Assembly (NCBI GenBank): GCA_034112445.1
Contig: JAWUVI010000018.1
Location: 132,299-196,298, forward strand
Reading direction: 5' to 3'
Length of the DNA: 64,000 nt
Source: Pelagadaptatus sp034112445
Lineage (GTDB): Bacteria > Pseudomonadota > Gammaproteobacteria > Pseudomonadales > Cellvibrionaceae
This document shows positions 14,783 to 23,448 of the stretch, piece after piece (positions within the stretch are counted from its first letter, which is position 1; every line of letters starts with the position of its first letter). The notes under the pieces were generated by a model. That model ran no database searches, was not told the DNA's origin, and worked only from the letters and a program-made list of their open reading frames with translations. A program made the translations under genes and the position numbers.

Positions 14783-15610
14783 GTGATAAGAGTTGTATTT
14801 AATCAGAAAGGTGGTGTGGGTAAATCCAGCATTACGTGTAATTTGGCTGCTGTTAGTGCCAGTGAAGGTAATAGAACTTTAGTGGTTGATCTTGATGTGC
14901 AAGGTAACAGTAGCCACTACCTTGGCTTTGATATTGCCGAGGATAGCGACAGAACGGTTGCTGATTATTTAAGTCAAAAAGCTGGATTTTTTCAGGCCAG
15001 TAAAAAGCCTATCGATTTTGTTCATGAAACGCCTTTTGAAAATCTTTACTTGCTGCCAGCCAGCCCCGAATTGGCTCATGTAGAAAAAGACTTAGAGAGT
15101 CGATATAAAATATACAAGTTACGCGATGCCTTGCGTGATCTTGAAGAAGAATTTGATAATATCTTTATCGATACTCCTCCTAATTTTAATTTTTACAGCA
15201 AGTCAGCTTTGATTTCTGCTGAGGAACTATTGATACCATTTGATTGCGATACCTTCTCATTACACGCCCTGCATCTGTTGATGGAAAATGTGTTTGAGTT
15301 GCGTGAAGATCATAATCCGAGTTTAGAAGTGGGTGGGGTTATTGTTAACCAATACAATAGCCAAGCAAAATTACCCCAGCAATTAATCGAAGCTATGAAG
15401 GCCGAAGAGCTACCAATTTACGCTTCTTACTTGCCGGCATCCGTTAAAATGAAAGAGTCCCATAGTCAGCGTAAGCCACTGATTTACATGGCGGCTTCGC
15501 ATAAGTTGACTAAAGCCGTTGAAGCATTGTACGGCGATGTTGAAGGCCGTAACTACGCTGCTGCAAAAGCTCCTGTAAAAAAAGGCAAGAGCGCCGCTGA
15601 GACCGTTTGA
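14783..15610 (+). CDS. ParA-family ATPase
   Basis: 275 residues, GTG start with GAGGAC upstream. Deviant Walker A KGGVGKSS at residue ~10, Walker A' VVDLDVQGNSS and Walker B FIDTPPNF mark the ParA/MinD/Soj ATPases. The C-terminus is Lys/Ala-rich (AAAKAPVKKGKSAAETV). No parB or parS follows, so this is an orphan ParA. Such proteins position cargo such as chemotaxis arrays, chromosomes or other complexes. A terminator shared with the convergent hybrid kinase closes the unit. Confidence 0.9.
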   Translation: MIRVVFNQKGGVGKSSITCNLAAVSASEGNRTLVVDLDVQGNSSHYLGFDIAEDSDRTVADYLSQKAGFFQASKKPIDFVHETPFENLYLLPASPELAHVEKDLESRYKIYKLRDALRDLEEEFDNIFIDTPPNFNFYSKSALISAEELLIPFDCDTFSLHALHLLMENVFELREDHNPSLEVGGVIVNQYNSQAKLPQQLIEAMKAEELPIYASYLPASVKMKESHSQRKPLIYMAASHKLTKAVEALYGDVEGRNYAAAKAPVKKGKSAAETV

Positions 15611-15633
15611 TAGGTATATTCATTTGCAGTAAT

Positions 15634-15663
15634 AAAAAAACCAGCCATGTGCTGGTTTTTTTA
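15634..15663. terminator. Bidirectional terminator
   Basis: AAACCAGC-CATGT-GCTGGTTT with A-runs on the left and T-runs on the right, placed between the convergent parA-like and hybrid kinase genes. Confidence 0.93.
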
Positions 15664-18402
15664 TTGCTGGCTATTGATTAATTGCTGTTCAAGTAATTGA
15701 AGCTTTACGGGCTTGGTGAGGTAGTCGGTCATCCCTGATTCCATGGCTTTTGTGCGAAACTCTTCCATGGCATGAGCGCTTAATCCTATGATAGGCAGAG
15801 GCTTTTGAATGTTGGTGGCCAGCTCGTGTTCTCGAATGGCCCTAGTAGCACTGTAGCCATCAAGTTCCGGCATTTCGCAGTCCATTAGAATAACGTCGAG
15901 AGGCTCTTTCTCGTTAACTGCGGCTAGATAAGCGTCCAGTAGCAGTTGGCCGTTATCATAGATTTGGCAGGTGATACCAAGCTTTTTAAGCATACCTTTA
16001 ATAACGATCTGATTCGTTGTGTTGTCTTCAGCGACATAGACGGCAATCTCTGTAAGTGGTTTAACCTGTGATGCCGCTTTGTCAGTTGTGTCTTGATTGT
16101 CTAAGGTACCAAACAAAACATCACGCAGAGTTTTGAGCTGGATAGGCTTGATTAAATGGGCTTGTATATTGAGGCTTTCAAGCTGTGTTTCGTCAGGAAT
16201 CTGTGTGCTAGCACTGACGGAAATAATAGGAAGATCCGGTTGTTTCTGTCTAAGCTGAGCGACTTGATCTAGCCCGTGCCCGTCAGGCAGCCGATTGTCC
16301 AATAAGACCAAATCGAAAGTGCCATTATTGCAAGCAACAATCGCTTCTTTGCAGGTGTGGGCGCTGGTAACGGTTATTCCCCATGAGGCCATAGTGTGCT
16401 GCATGGAGGTTTGGAAGCTGTCATGATCATCTATAACAAGAATATGTTTATGATTTAGTCTGTCAGTTTGAGAGGGTTGTTCAATATGGCTTGCTTCAAT
16501 GAGAGGTAGCCTAAAGCTAAACGTAGTGCCTTCGCCAGGTATGCTGTCTACTTTGATCGTACCCATCATTTTAGTGACAAGCTCTTTGCTGATGGCAAGA
16601 CCAAGGCCAGTTCCGCCAAAATCACGAGTAATGGATGAGTCAGCTTGAGTGAAGGGAGTGAATAGCTTGTCTTGTGTTGCCTGCGCAATTCCGATTCCAG
16701 TATCGCTGATAGTAAATACTATATGCGGAGTGTCAGTTGAGTAATCAGCTGATATTTTAAGTAAAATAGAACCTTCTTTGGTAAATTTGAACGCGTTGCC
16801 GAGTAAGTTAACGATCACTTGTTTAATGCGGGTTGGATCGCCGGAGATGTAATGTGGCGTGTTGGTCTCAATGAAAACGTTAAACTCAACCGTATCGTTG
16901 CGGTTTGTTGCCGCAAAAATTCCCGAGCATTCATCCACTAATTTTTCCAGATTAATGTCGGTATATTCAACGGTGAGCTCGCCAGCTTCCAGCTTGGAAA
17001 AATCAAGAATATCGTTGATGATGTCCAGTAAGGCTTTGCCCGATGAATCGATGATCTCTAAATACTGCCGTTGTCTTGGTTGTAAGCCTGTGTCCTTTAG
17101 AAGTTGCAGCATACCGATAATGCCATTCATGGGGGTGCGAATTTCGTGACTCATAGTGGCGAGAAAACGGCTTTTAAATTCACTGGCAAAGTGTGCCGTT
17201 TCCACTTCTTTTTGCAGTTGGAATGATTGGGATTTGAGAAGGTTAATTCGGCTGGCAATGCCAAGGGAGAAAAACAAGCTGGGAAGTAGCATGGACACTC
17301 GGGCTATGCCAGAAATATTCTCGGCGCCTAAAGCTATGAATATTCCTGCAACAGACAATACAGATAGCATTAAACTTATACCAAGAAAGTACTCAAGTGC
17401 GTGATCGAAACCTTGTCGATACAGCTTCCAACTCATAATCATATTAATTATAGCGGTAGCTCCTATAAGAATAAGCCCGAATGATAGGACTACGGTATAA
17501 GAAAATATATGGGGTCCGATAGCGACTAAGCAGGCACATAATATTAAGGCGTACTGCAGGTTTTTATAGGCAGGCGCACGCTGCTGGAGTTGCAGGTAGG
17601 CTATTGAAAAAATGGACAAAACCACAAAAGCAACCCCAAACAAGATGTAGAAAAACCAAGGAGGGTATGCTCCTAGCCATTGATAAGGCCACCATTGATA
17701 AATGGTTCCGTCAACCGAAGTAATGACCAGTATCCAACAGAATAGAAAGGCCACTATGGCGTAGTTTTCGTGTTCTCTGATTCTAAGGGCAAATAGAAAG
17801 TTATACGCCAATAAACCTATAAGGCAGCCATAAATCAATAAAGCGGAAGTATTATCTTTGATGGCGTTATTAAGGGAGGTGGCTGTAGATTCCAATGACG
17901 GATGCATAGGAATGATGAATTTAGATTGTAGACGCAAAAAAAGCTGAACAGACTCGCCGGCTTTTAGAGAAATAGGAAATAGAATACTTATAGATTTAAG
18001 AGTTCTTTTTTTGAAGTCGAAATCTATACCACTCTGCTGATGTGACAGTAACGTCTGATGTTCGTCCAGAAGGTACAAGTCAACTTGTTGGATATGCTCA
18101 TCACCAACATTAAAAATCAAACTATTTGGTTTGTCAGAGCTGTTTTTTATTGTAGCCGATAGCCAGATGGCACCCCCTTTATGGCCGAGAGAGCTGTCTT
18201 TCATTATTTGGTAGTTGGCTGTAATAGCTTGATCTAGTTGCCAATTACCTGTTATGTCATGGGCCCACGTCAGTTGTTTGGCTATGGGCATACTGCTTAT
18301 GGTGTCATCGACAATAATGACAGGGCTTGCCCATGCTTGCGATATGAGCGCAAATAGGCCAAATAAATAAGCAAGGAAATCACGGCGCTCGAAATTGTTC
18401 AG
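15661..18402 (-). CDS. 7TMR-DISM hybrid sensor histidine kinase with two receiver domains
   Basis: The first ATG is at 18291 (876 residues), but the frame stays open to 18402. There a CTG follows GGGGAG at six bases and adds a proper signal peptide (FLAYLFGLFALISQAWA). I therefore favour a CTG start and 913 residues. Then come a periplasmic 7TMR-DISMED2 domain, seven membrane helices, H box FLATMSHEIRTPMNGI, ATPase (VIVNLLGNAFKFT, GTGLGLAISKEL), a first REC (LVIDDHD, LVLLDNRLPDGHG) and a second REC (VAEDNTTNQ, VILMDCEMPELDG, YLTKPVK). No Hpt domain is present. The second REC is BarA/ArcB-like. The signal may be a carbohydrate or other periplasmic ligand; the target is unknown. Confidence 0.9.
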   Translation of the reverse strand: MNNFERRDFLAYLFGLFALISQAWASPVIIVDDTISSMPIAKQLTWAHDITGNWQLDQAITANYQIMKDSSLGHKGGAIWLSATIKNSSDKPNSLIFNVGDEHIQQVDLYLLDEHQTLLSHQQSGIDFDFKKRTLKSISILFPISLKAGESVQLFLRLQSKFIIPMHPSLESTATSLNNAIKDNTSALLIYGCLIGLLAYNFLFALRIREHENYAIVAFLFCWILVITSVDGTIYQWWPYQWLGAYPPWFFYILFGVAFVVLSIFSIAYLQLQQRAPAYKNLQYALILCACLVAIGPHIFSYTVVLSFGLILIGATAIINMIMSWKLYRQGFDHALEYFLGISLMLSVLSVAGIFIALGAENISGIARVSMLLPSLFFSLGIASRINLLKSQSFQLQKEVETAHFASEFKSRFLATMSHEIRTPMNGIIGMLQLLKDTGLQPRQRQYLEIIDSSGKALLDIINDILDFSKLEAGELTVEYTDINLEKLVDECSGIFAATNRNDTVEFNVFIETNTPHYISGDPTRIKQVIVNLLGNAFKFTKEGSILLKISADYSTDTPHIVFTISDTGIGIAQATQDKLFTPFTQADSSITRDFGGTGLGLAISKELVTKMMGTIKVDSIPGEGTTFSFRLPLIEASHIEQPSQTDRLNHKHILVIDDHDSFQTSMQHTMASWGITVTSAHTCKEAIVACNNGTFDLVLLDNRLPDGHGLDQVAQLRQKQPDLPIISVSASTQIPDETQLESLNIQAHLIKPIQLKTLRDVLFGTLDNQDTTDKAASQVKPLTEIAVYVAEDNTTNQIVIKGMLKKLGITCQIYDNGQLLLDAYLAAVNEKEPLDVILMDCEMPELDGYSATRAIREHELATNIQKPLPIIGLSAHAMEEFRTKAMESGMTDYLTKPVKLQLLEQQLINSQQ

Positions 18403-18705
18403 AAGTTACTCCCCAAGAAGCAGGTCATAGTCATAAGTATTGAATTATAGGCACTATACCCTCTATAAAAAGTAGTTGAATTTACGGAATAGACACGAAA
18501 TTCTGTGTCAATACAGCGTTAAATGTTGAGTTTTAAGAGTATTTTTGTCGTTGGCGATAGGTAATAAAAGGTTTCCGGTAGGCCGCGTTTTAGAGTGACC
18601 TCAATCGACTGTTTGGCGATACGCTTGGGCATGAACAGTAATTTGATTGAGTTCTTGAATAGGGTACTCTTGGGTATGTATGTATTCTAATTAGTCAGGA
18701 AAAAC
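18403..18705. other. Intergenic region between divergent hybrid kinase and sulfatase genes
   Basis: About 300 bp containing both promoters by position. AGGAAAA serves the sulfatase ATG and GGGGAG (complement of 18409-18414) serves the kinase. I see no gene, RNA or clear operator. Confidence 0.5.
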
Positions 18706-20157
18706 ATGTTTAAATTTATTGATTATATTGGTCGTTTTTTGTTGGTGGTAGTTGTAGCTGGATTGATTGCACTGTTGGGATTTTGGCTAAAAATCACCTT
18801 CTCTAGCCAAATAGACGACACAGAACACTTGCAAGCTAAACAAGATTATTTAACTCAGCTATCTAGCAGTGGTCAGGATATTTCAGGTGCTCCTAACGTG
18901 GTTATCATTCTCTTTGATGATATGGGCTATGGAGATCTTGGCGTGACAGGCAGTCAAGTTATCAAAACCCCGGCCATAGATCAGTTGGCCAATCAGGGGG
19001 TTTTATTAACGAACTATTATGCGCCCGCACCAACCTGTTCGCCTTCACGGGCTGGGTTGTTAACCGGACGTTACCCTTTGCGAGCAGGCTTACCTGAAGT
19101 TTTATTCCCAAGTAGCGATTCAAGAAAAATCATCTTGTCCAGCCGCGGTGTCAATATGCGCTTGCCGGCAGAAGAAATAACCATCGCCGATACTTTAAAA
19201 GCCGCTGGTTATCGCACTGGTTTAATTGGCAAATGGCATCTAGGTGATACCGCACCATCACTGCCGCAAAATTTCGGGTTTGACTCTACTTTTGGGCCTT
19301 ATTACAGCAATGACCAAAAACCTTTTCAGATATACCGAGATGATTCTTTATTTATTGAAGCGCCTATTGATCAAGCCATATTAAATGACCTGTATTCTGA
19401 TGAGGCTGTACGTTTTATCAGCGAACCTGATGACACGCCATTCTTTTTATACTTTGCACACAGCTTTCCACACGACCCATTGCCAGACATGCCAGAAAAT
19501 CATGGCCGTTCTGGCGCTGGAGTTTACGGTGATATTGTTGAGGCGTTAGACGATACGGTTGCAACGGTTGTAGAAACACTGCGTAAATCGGGTAAGTTGG
19601 ATAACACGCTGATTTTAATCAGCAGTGATAATGGCCCTTGGTTTGAAGGCAGTCCCGGTGGGTTTAGAGGACGTAAGGGTGAAACCTTCGATGGCGGTAT
19701 GCACGTTCCTTTAGTTGCTCATTGGCCGCAAGAGCTCAAAGGTGGTCGAGTGATTGAAGGCATATCCATGGGGATTGATTGGTTGCCAACGCTGTTGGAT
19801 TGGATCGGTTTACCTTTGCCCAGTGACCGTATAATTGATGGTAAAAGTTTACGGCCAATGTTGACTGAGGGAGCATCAAGCCCTCACCAGCAATTGTATT
19901 TTTTTGGCTCTGAAGAGCTAATCGCCGTGCGAGATCAAACCTACAAATACCGCCGCCCCCATGCGTATATTTATGCGGTTGATCCTATGCCGTTTGCTGT
20001 GGGACGTAAGCAACCTGGCTGGCTGTTCAACTTGGATGCAGATGCTTCTGAATCTTATGATGTCTCGGCTCATGCACCTGAGCGTGCTGCATCATTAAGA
20101 GCGGCAATGCAGGTTAAGCAGCAAGAAATGCAAGATAATCTCAGGGGTTGGCAGTAG
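18706..20157 (+). CDS. Membrane-anchored sulfatase (formylglycine type)
   Basis: 483 residues, ATG with AGGAAAA upstream. An N-terminal membrane helix (LLVVVVAGLIALLGFWL) anchors or exports the enzyme. The catalytic domain starts NVVIILFDDMGYGDLG (metal-binding Asp pair). It has the sulfatase signature C111-S-P-S-R followed by AGLLTGR, in which the Cys is converted to formylglycine, then GKWHLGD and ISSDNGPW. It hydrolyses sulfate esters, probably periplasmically, consistent with use of sulfated marine substrates. No formylglycine-generating enzyme is in the window. Confidence 0.93.
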   Translation: MFKFIDYIGRFLLVVVVAGLIALLGFWLKITFSSQIDDTEHLQAKQDYLTQLSSSGQDISGAPNVVIILFDDMGYGDLGVTGSQVIKTPAIDQLANQGVLLTNYYAPAPTCSPSRAGLLTGRYPLRAGLPEVLFPSSDSRKIILSSRGVNMRLPAEEITIADTLKAAGYRTGLIGKWHLGDTAPSLPQNFGFDSTFGPYYSNDQKPFQIYRDDSLFIEAPIDQAILNDLYSDEAVRFISEPDDTPFFLYFAHSFPHDPLPDMPENHGRSGAGVYGDIVEALDDTVATVVETLRKSGKLDNTLILISSDNGPWFEGSPGGFRGRKGETFDGGMHVPLVAHWPQELKGGRVIEGISMGIDWLPTLLDWIGLPLPSDRIIDGKSLRPMLTEGASSPHQQLYFFGSEELIAVRDQTYKYRRPHAYIYAVDPMPFAVGRKQPGWLFNLDADASESYDVSAHAPERAASLRAAMQVKQQEMQDNLRGWQ

Positions 20158-20177
20158 CGTTACATAAAGAGCTTTTA

Positions 20178-20924
20178 TTATCCACGATCAAGGGCAAGTA
20201 GTTCGGGGATTGATTTCTCGTTTTTATAGCGGCACAAATCAACTTCAGCTTGCTCTATAGCAACTACAGACATTCTGTCAGCCAGCTCATTACCTTCGAC
20301 ACCAGCATGACCTTTCACGTGAACCACTTGGATTTTGTTGGCGATTTCGAGAAACAGCTCGTGGGCAGGTTTTATAATGTCGAGGTTTTTAATTTCACCG
20401 CCGGTTTTTTTCCAGCCTTTAGTTTTCCAACCAAATGCCCATTTGGTAATGCAATCAATAGAGTATTTAGAGTCACAATGGATGGTTATGGATTGATCTT
20501 TTTTTAGCTCGTCTTTGGCGATCATTAGCGAATGGTATAGTCCTAAAAGCTCAGCGGTATTGTTGGTACCTTTTGGGTTGTAAAGCCCATACCAAAGTTG
20601 ATCTACTTTTTGCTGTTTATAAATAGCTATTCCCGTTCCAGCTTTGCCCGGATTTGGATCGCAAGCGCCATCGCAGAAAATATCTACGTCAGCTGTAAGA
20701 ACGTGACTCGACTCGGTTTTTTTGGCCAGTTTTTTTGACGTGGTTCTTTTGGATGTCGAACTGGTGATGCCTTGGGCATAGGCCTCTTGTGCTAATGGTT
20801 TAGAAGCAAACGATTTAAATTTTGCCTTTGGAAAACCTTTTACTTGTTGCTCGGCTTCACTCCAAGTGGTGTATATGCCTGGCTGTTTCCCCACCCAAAC
20901 AACGTAAAATTTCTGTGCTGCCAT
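20178..20924 (-). CDS. rnhA: Ribonuclease HI with N-terminal RNA/DNA hybrid-binding domain
   Basis: 248 residues. Residues 1-50 (KFYVVWVGKQPGIYTTWSEA) are the viroplasmin-like hybrid-binding domain seen in eukaryotic RNase H1 and some bacteria. A Lys/Ser linker follows, then RNase H from ~78. Catalytic acids are in DIFCDGACDPNPG, NNTAELLGL, IHCDSKYSID and GNELADRMS, with the catalytic-loop His in VKGHAGVEGN. It degrades RNA in RNA-DNA hybrids. It converges on the sulfatase gene. Confidence 0.94.
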   Translation of the reverse strand: MAAQKFYVVWVGKQPGIYTTWSEAEQQVKGFPKAKFKSFASKPLAQEAYAQGITSSTSKRTTSKKLAKKTESSHVLTADVDIFCDGACDPNPGKAGTGIAIYKQQKVDQLWYGLYNPKGTNNTAELLGLYHSLMIAKDELKKDQSITIHCDSKYSIDCITKWAFGWKTKGWKKTGGEIKNLDIIKPAHELFLEIANKIQVVHVKGHAGVEGNELADRMSVVAIEQAEVDLCRYKNEKSIPELLALDRG

Positions 20925-20974
20925 AATCTAGTCAAACCTTAATGTAATGTTTTATTTTGAGCTTGTTGTGGAGG

Positions 20975-21454
20975 TTAGCGTTGCCCCACCGTTCTTTGGG
21001 TCAGATCGGGTGTGTCCATATGCTTATGCTGTTCCAACATCAACGTTATGTTGGTGTTGATTTTTTCAGGAAAGGGCTGGGTTTTGCCAGTTTGCGTATC
21101 CACAAATAAAACCAATAGCTCGGTAAAGGATAATGGCTGTTGAGTCTGTGAGTGAACCATTGAATGGCAAAATCTAAGTTTTTTAGTGCCAGCTTCTAAC
21201 AGCTGAGTGGTTATCTCAAAAGGCTCATTTAAGCTGACCTCAGCTAAATAATTAATGTGGGCTTCTACCGTATAAATAGAGCACTGGTTTTGGTTGCGAA
21301 AATCATTGCCGAGGCCTAATTGCTCGTAAAACTCGTCAGTAGCATAGCCAAAAGCTAATACATAAAACGCTTCACTCATGTGGCCGTTGTAATCAATCCA
21401 TTCAGGTTGAACGGTGCCAGAAAAAGTCTTAGCCGGTAGGTGATGTTGAGGCAT
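20975..21454 (-). CDS. cdhB: Betainyl-CoA thioesterase (carnitine catabolism)
   Basis: 159 residues from the ATG at 21454; a TTG start at 21499 would add 15 residues of unlikely sequence. 4HBT hot-dog thioesterase: VQPEWIDYNGHMSEAFYVLAF carries the D-x-N-G-H-M motif with the catalytic Asp, and VEAHINYLAEV follows. It is divergent from the BKACE, carnitine dehydrogenase and BCCT genes, so it most likely hydrolyses betainyl-CoA to glycine betaine and CoA, like CdhB of Pseudomonas. General acyl-CoA thioesterase activity cannot be excluded from sequence alone. Confidence 0.82.
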   Translation of the reverse strand: MPQHHLPAKTFSGTVQPEWIDYNGHMSEAFYVLAFGYATDEFYEQLGLGNDFRNQNQCSIYTVEAHINYLAEVSLNEPFEITTQLLEAGTKKLRFCHSMVHSQTQQPLSFTELLVLFVDTQTGKTQPFPEKINTNITLMLEQHKHMDTPDLTQRTVGQR

Positions 21455-21559
21455 GTGGATTACCGATAGTGGATTGCGAATATTCCGCCATGGTAACAAA
21501 ACCGCGTAAACCCTGTTACCCTGATTTTACAATAACCGTCTGGAGGCAATAAAAACAAT

Positions 21560-22441
21560 ATGAATGACGAGATTATTATTACCTGTGCTGTTACTGGTTC
21601 AGGCGATACCGTAGATAAACACCCCGCAATACCCGTGACCCCGCAAGACATTGCTGACAGTGCAATCGAGGCTGCCAAAGCCGGCGCAGCGGTTGCTCAT
21701 ATTCATGTGCGTGACCCCCAGACTGGAAAATTTTCTAGAGACGTTAAATATTATCGTGAGGTAGTTGAGCGAATCCGCGCAAGTGATTGCGATGTCATCA
21801 TTAATCTTACTGCTGGCATGGGTGGTGATTTGGTACTCGACTCAGTTAACCCATCGATCGCGGTTGACGGTACAGATATGGCCAATGCGACTGAGCGATT
21901 GATTCATATCGAAGAGTTGCAACCTGAGATATGTACCCTCGATTGTGGCAGCCTTAATTTTGGTAACTCCCTTTACGTCAGTACGCCCGAGATGTTGCGA
22001 GAAATGGCGGCACGCGTAAAAGAGCTGGGTGTTAAGCCAGAACTCGAAATTTTCGATAGTGGCAATCTAGTCTTTGCACTGCAAATGTTGAAAGAAGGTT
22101 TACTTGATGACAAACCATTATTTCAATTGTGTCTTGGCATCCCATGGGGTGCTCCAGCCGATACCGCAACCATGAAGCTGATGGCCGATATGATTCCCGA
22201 CCATGCGAATTGGGCGGGCTTTGGTATTTCTCGAATGCAAATGCCAATGGTGGCGCAAGCCATATTGTTAGGCGGTAATGTTCGCGTAGGCCTAGAAGAT
22301 AACCTGTTTTTAGATAAAGGCGTGTTTGCCAGTAATGGGCAGTTGGTAGAGCGAGCCGTGAACATTATAGAAAACCTAGGCAGTCGTGTGGCATCGCCCG
22401 CCAAAGCGCGAGAAATTTTGGGATTGCGAGGCACTCAATAA
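21560..22441 (+). CDS. cdhC: BKACE-family dehydrocarnitine cleavage enzyme
   Basis: 293 residues, ATG with TGGAGG upstream. DUF849/BKACE (beta-keto acid cleavage enzyme) family: TCAVTGSGDT start, zinc ligands H47 and H49 in AHIHVRDPQTGKFSRD, then NLTAGMGGD and LCLGIPWGAPAD. With acetyl-CoA it should cleave 3-dehydrocarnitine to betainyl-CoA and acetoacetate. That specificity is inferred from the flanking carnitine dehydrogenase and thioesterase genes; BKACE enzymes with other substrates exist. Its stop overlaps the next start (TAATG). Confidence 0.9.
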   Translation: MNDEIIITCAVTGSGDTVDKHPAIPVTPQDIADSAIEAAKAGAAVAHIHVRDPQTGKFSRDVKYYREVVERIRASDCDVIINLTAGMGGDLVLDSVNPSIAVDGTDMANATERLIHIEELQPEICTLDCGSLNFGNSLYVSTPEMLREMAARVKELGVKPELEIFDSGNLVFALQMLKEGLLDDKPLFQLCLGIPWGAPADTATMKLMADMIPDHANWAGFGISRMQMPMVAQAILLGGNVRVGLEDNLFLDKGVFASNGQLVERAVNIIENLGSRVASPAKAREILGLRGTQ

Positions 22442-23415
22442 TGTCAGTTAGACCCGCTCCCAGTAAAGTAAACGCAATTGGCATAATCGGAACCGGAGTT
22501 ATTGGTGGCAGCTGGGCGTGTCACTTTTTACGTTATGGTTTAGACGTTATTTGCTTCGATAAAGCCCCATGTGCACAAGAGCGACTGCAACAACGAGTGG
22601 TAGACGTATGGCCACAGTTGCAGCAGTTGGGTTTAAAAGACGGAGCCAGTCCAGACAATTTGTGCTTTGTTGATAGTATTGCCGAACTTGGGCAATTGGT
22701 TCCCATCATTCAAGAGAGTACGCCTGAAGATCTTACTGCCAAGCAAGAGTTATTTTCTGAAATCGATGCGGCTGTACCTAGCCATGTTGTTATTTCTTCC
22801 AGTACGTCTGGATTTCCCATGACGGAAATCCAAAAGCTGTGTGCTGATCCCAGCCGCACCATCGTTTGTCATCCCTTTACGCCACCGCATATTGTGCCTT
22901 TTTGTGAAGTGGTTGGTGGTGAGAAAACGTCAACGGAAGTCGTTGATTGGGCCGCCGAGTTTTTCCAGCACTTCGGTAAAGAAGTGGCCAAAATGGAAAA
23001 AGAGCTATACGGATTTATTGGCAATAGATTACAAGATGCCATTTGGCGTGAGGCCTTGCACATGGTGGCCAATGACGAATGCTCAGTGGCTGATATTGAT
23101 AAATCTATTGCGACAGGCCCTGGCTTACGCTGGGCTTTATTTGGTCCTTGTATGAACATGGCTATGTGTGGCGGTGAAGGTGGGATGAAGCGAATGCTTG
23201 ACCATTTCGGGCCATCACTTAAAGAACCTTGGACACGTCTAGAGGCACCAGAGCTTACCGATAAGCTGTACCAAGATATGATTGATGGCACAGAGGATAT
23301 GCTGGCAGGTCGCAGCATGACCGAAGTATTAGAAGAGCGTGACGAATTATTAATTCGTATCCGCAATACGATTGATGAATATCGGCAAGAGAAAGCGAAC
23401 AGCAAAACCAAATAA
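22441..23415 (+). CDS. cdhA: L-carnitine 3-dehydrogenase
   Basis: 324 residues. Rossmann start IGIIGTGVIGGSWACHFL with Asp ending the second strand (ICFDKAP), so NAD is preferred. The 3-hydroxyacyl dehydrogenase-like body has QESTPEDLTAKQ, SSSTSGFPM, the catalytic His in VCHPFTPPHIVPFCEVV, and GFIGNRLQDAIWREALHM. It oxidises L-carnitine to 3-dehydrocarnitine. One-base overlap with the BKACE gene shows the steps are co-translated. Confidence 0.93.
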   Translation: MSVRPAPSKVNAIGIIGTGVIGGSWACHFLRYGLDVICFDKAPCAQERLQQRVVDVWPQLQQLGLKDGASPDNLCFVDSIAELGQLVPIIQESTPEDLTAKQELFSEIDAAVPSHVVISSSTSGFPMTEIQKLCADPSRTIVCHPFTPPHIVPFCEVVGGEKTSTEVVDWAAEFFQHFGKEVAKMEKELYGFIGNRLQDAIWREALHMVANDECSVADIDKSIATGPGLRWALFGPCMNMAMCGGEGGMKRMLDHFGPSLKEPWTRLEAPELTDKLYQDMIDGTEDMLAGRSMTEVLEERDELLIRIRNTIDEYRQEKANSKTK

Positions 23416-23448
23416 ATTCAATTTATAATAACGATAAAGGATTCTATT

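Noticed and set aside
14783..15610. Plasmid or chromosome partition locus (parAB)
   Set aside because: Only a ParA-type ATPase is present, with no ParB gene or parS-like repeats; the surroundings are housekeeping genes.
22869..23411. Long antisense frame (180 codons) opposite carnitine dehydrogenase
   Set aside because: It mirrors codon bias of cdhA, is Ser/Arg/Pro-rich low-quality sequence and has no ribosome-binding site.
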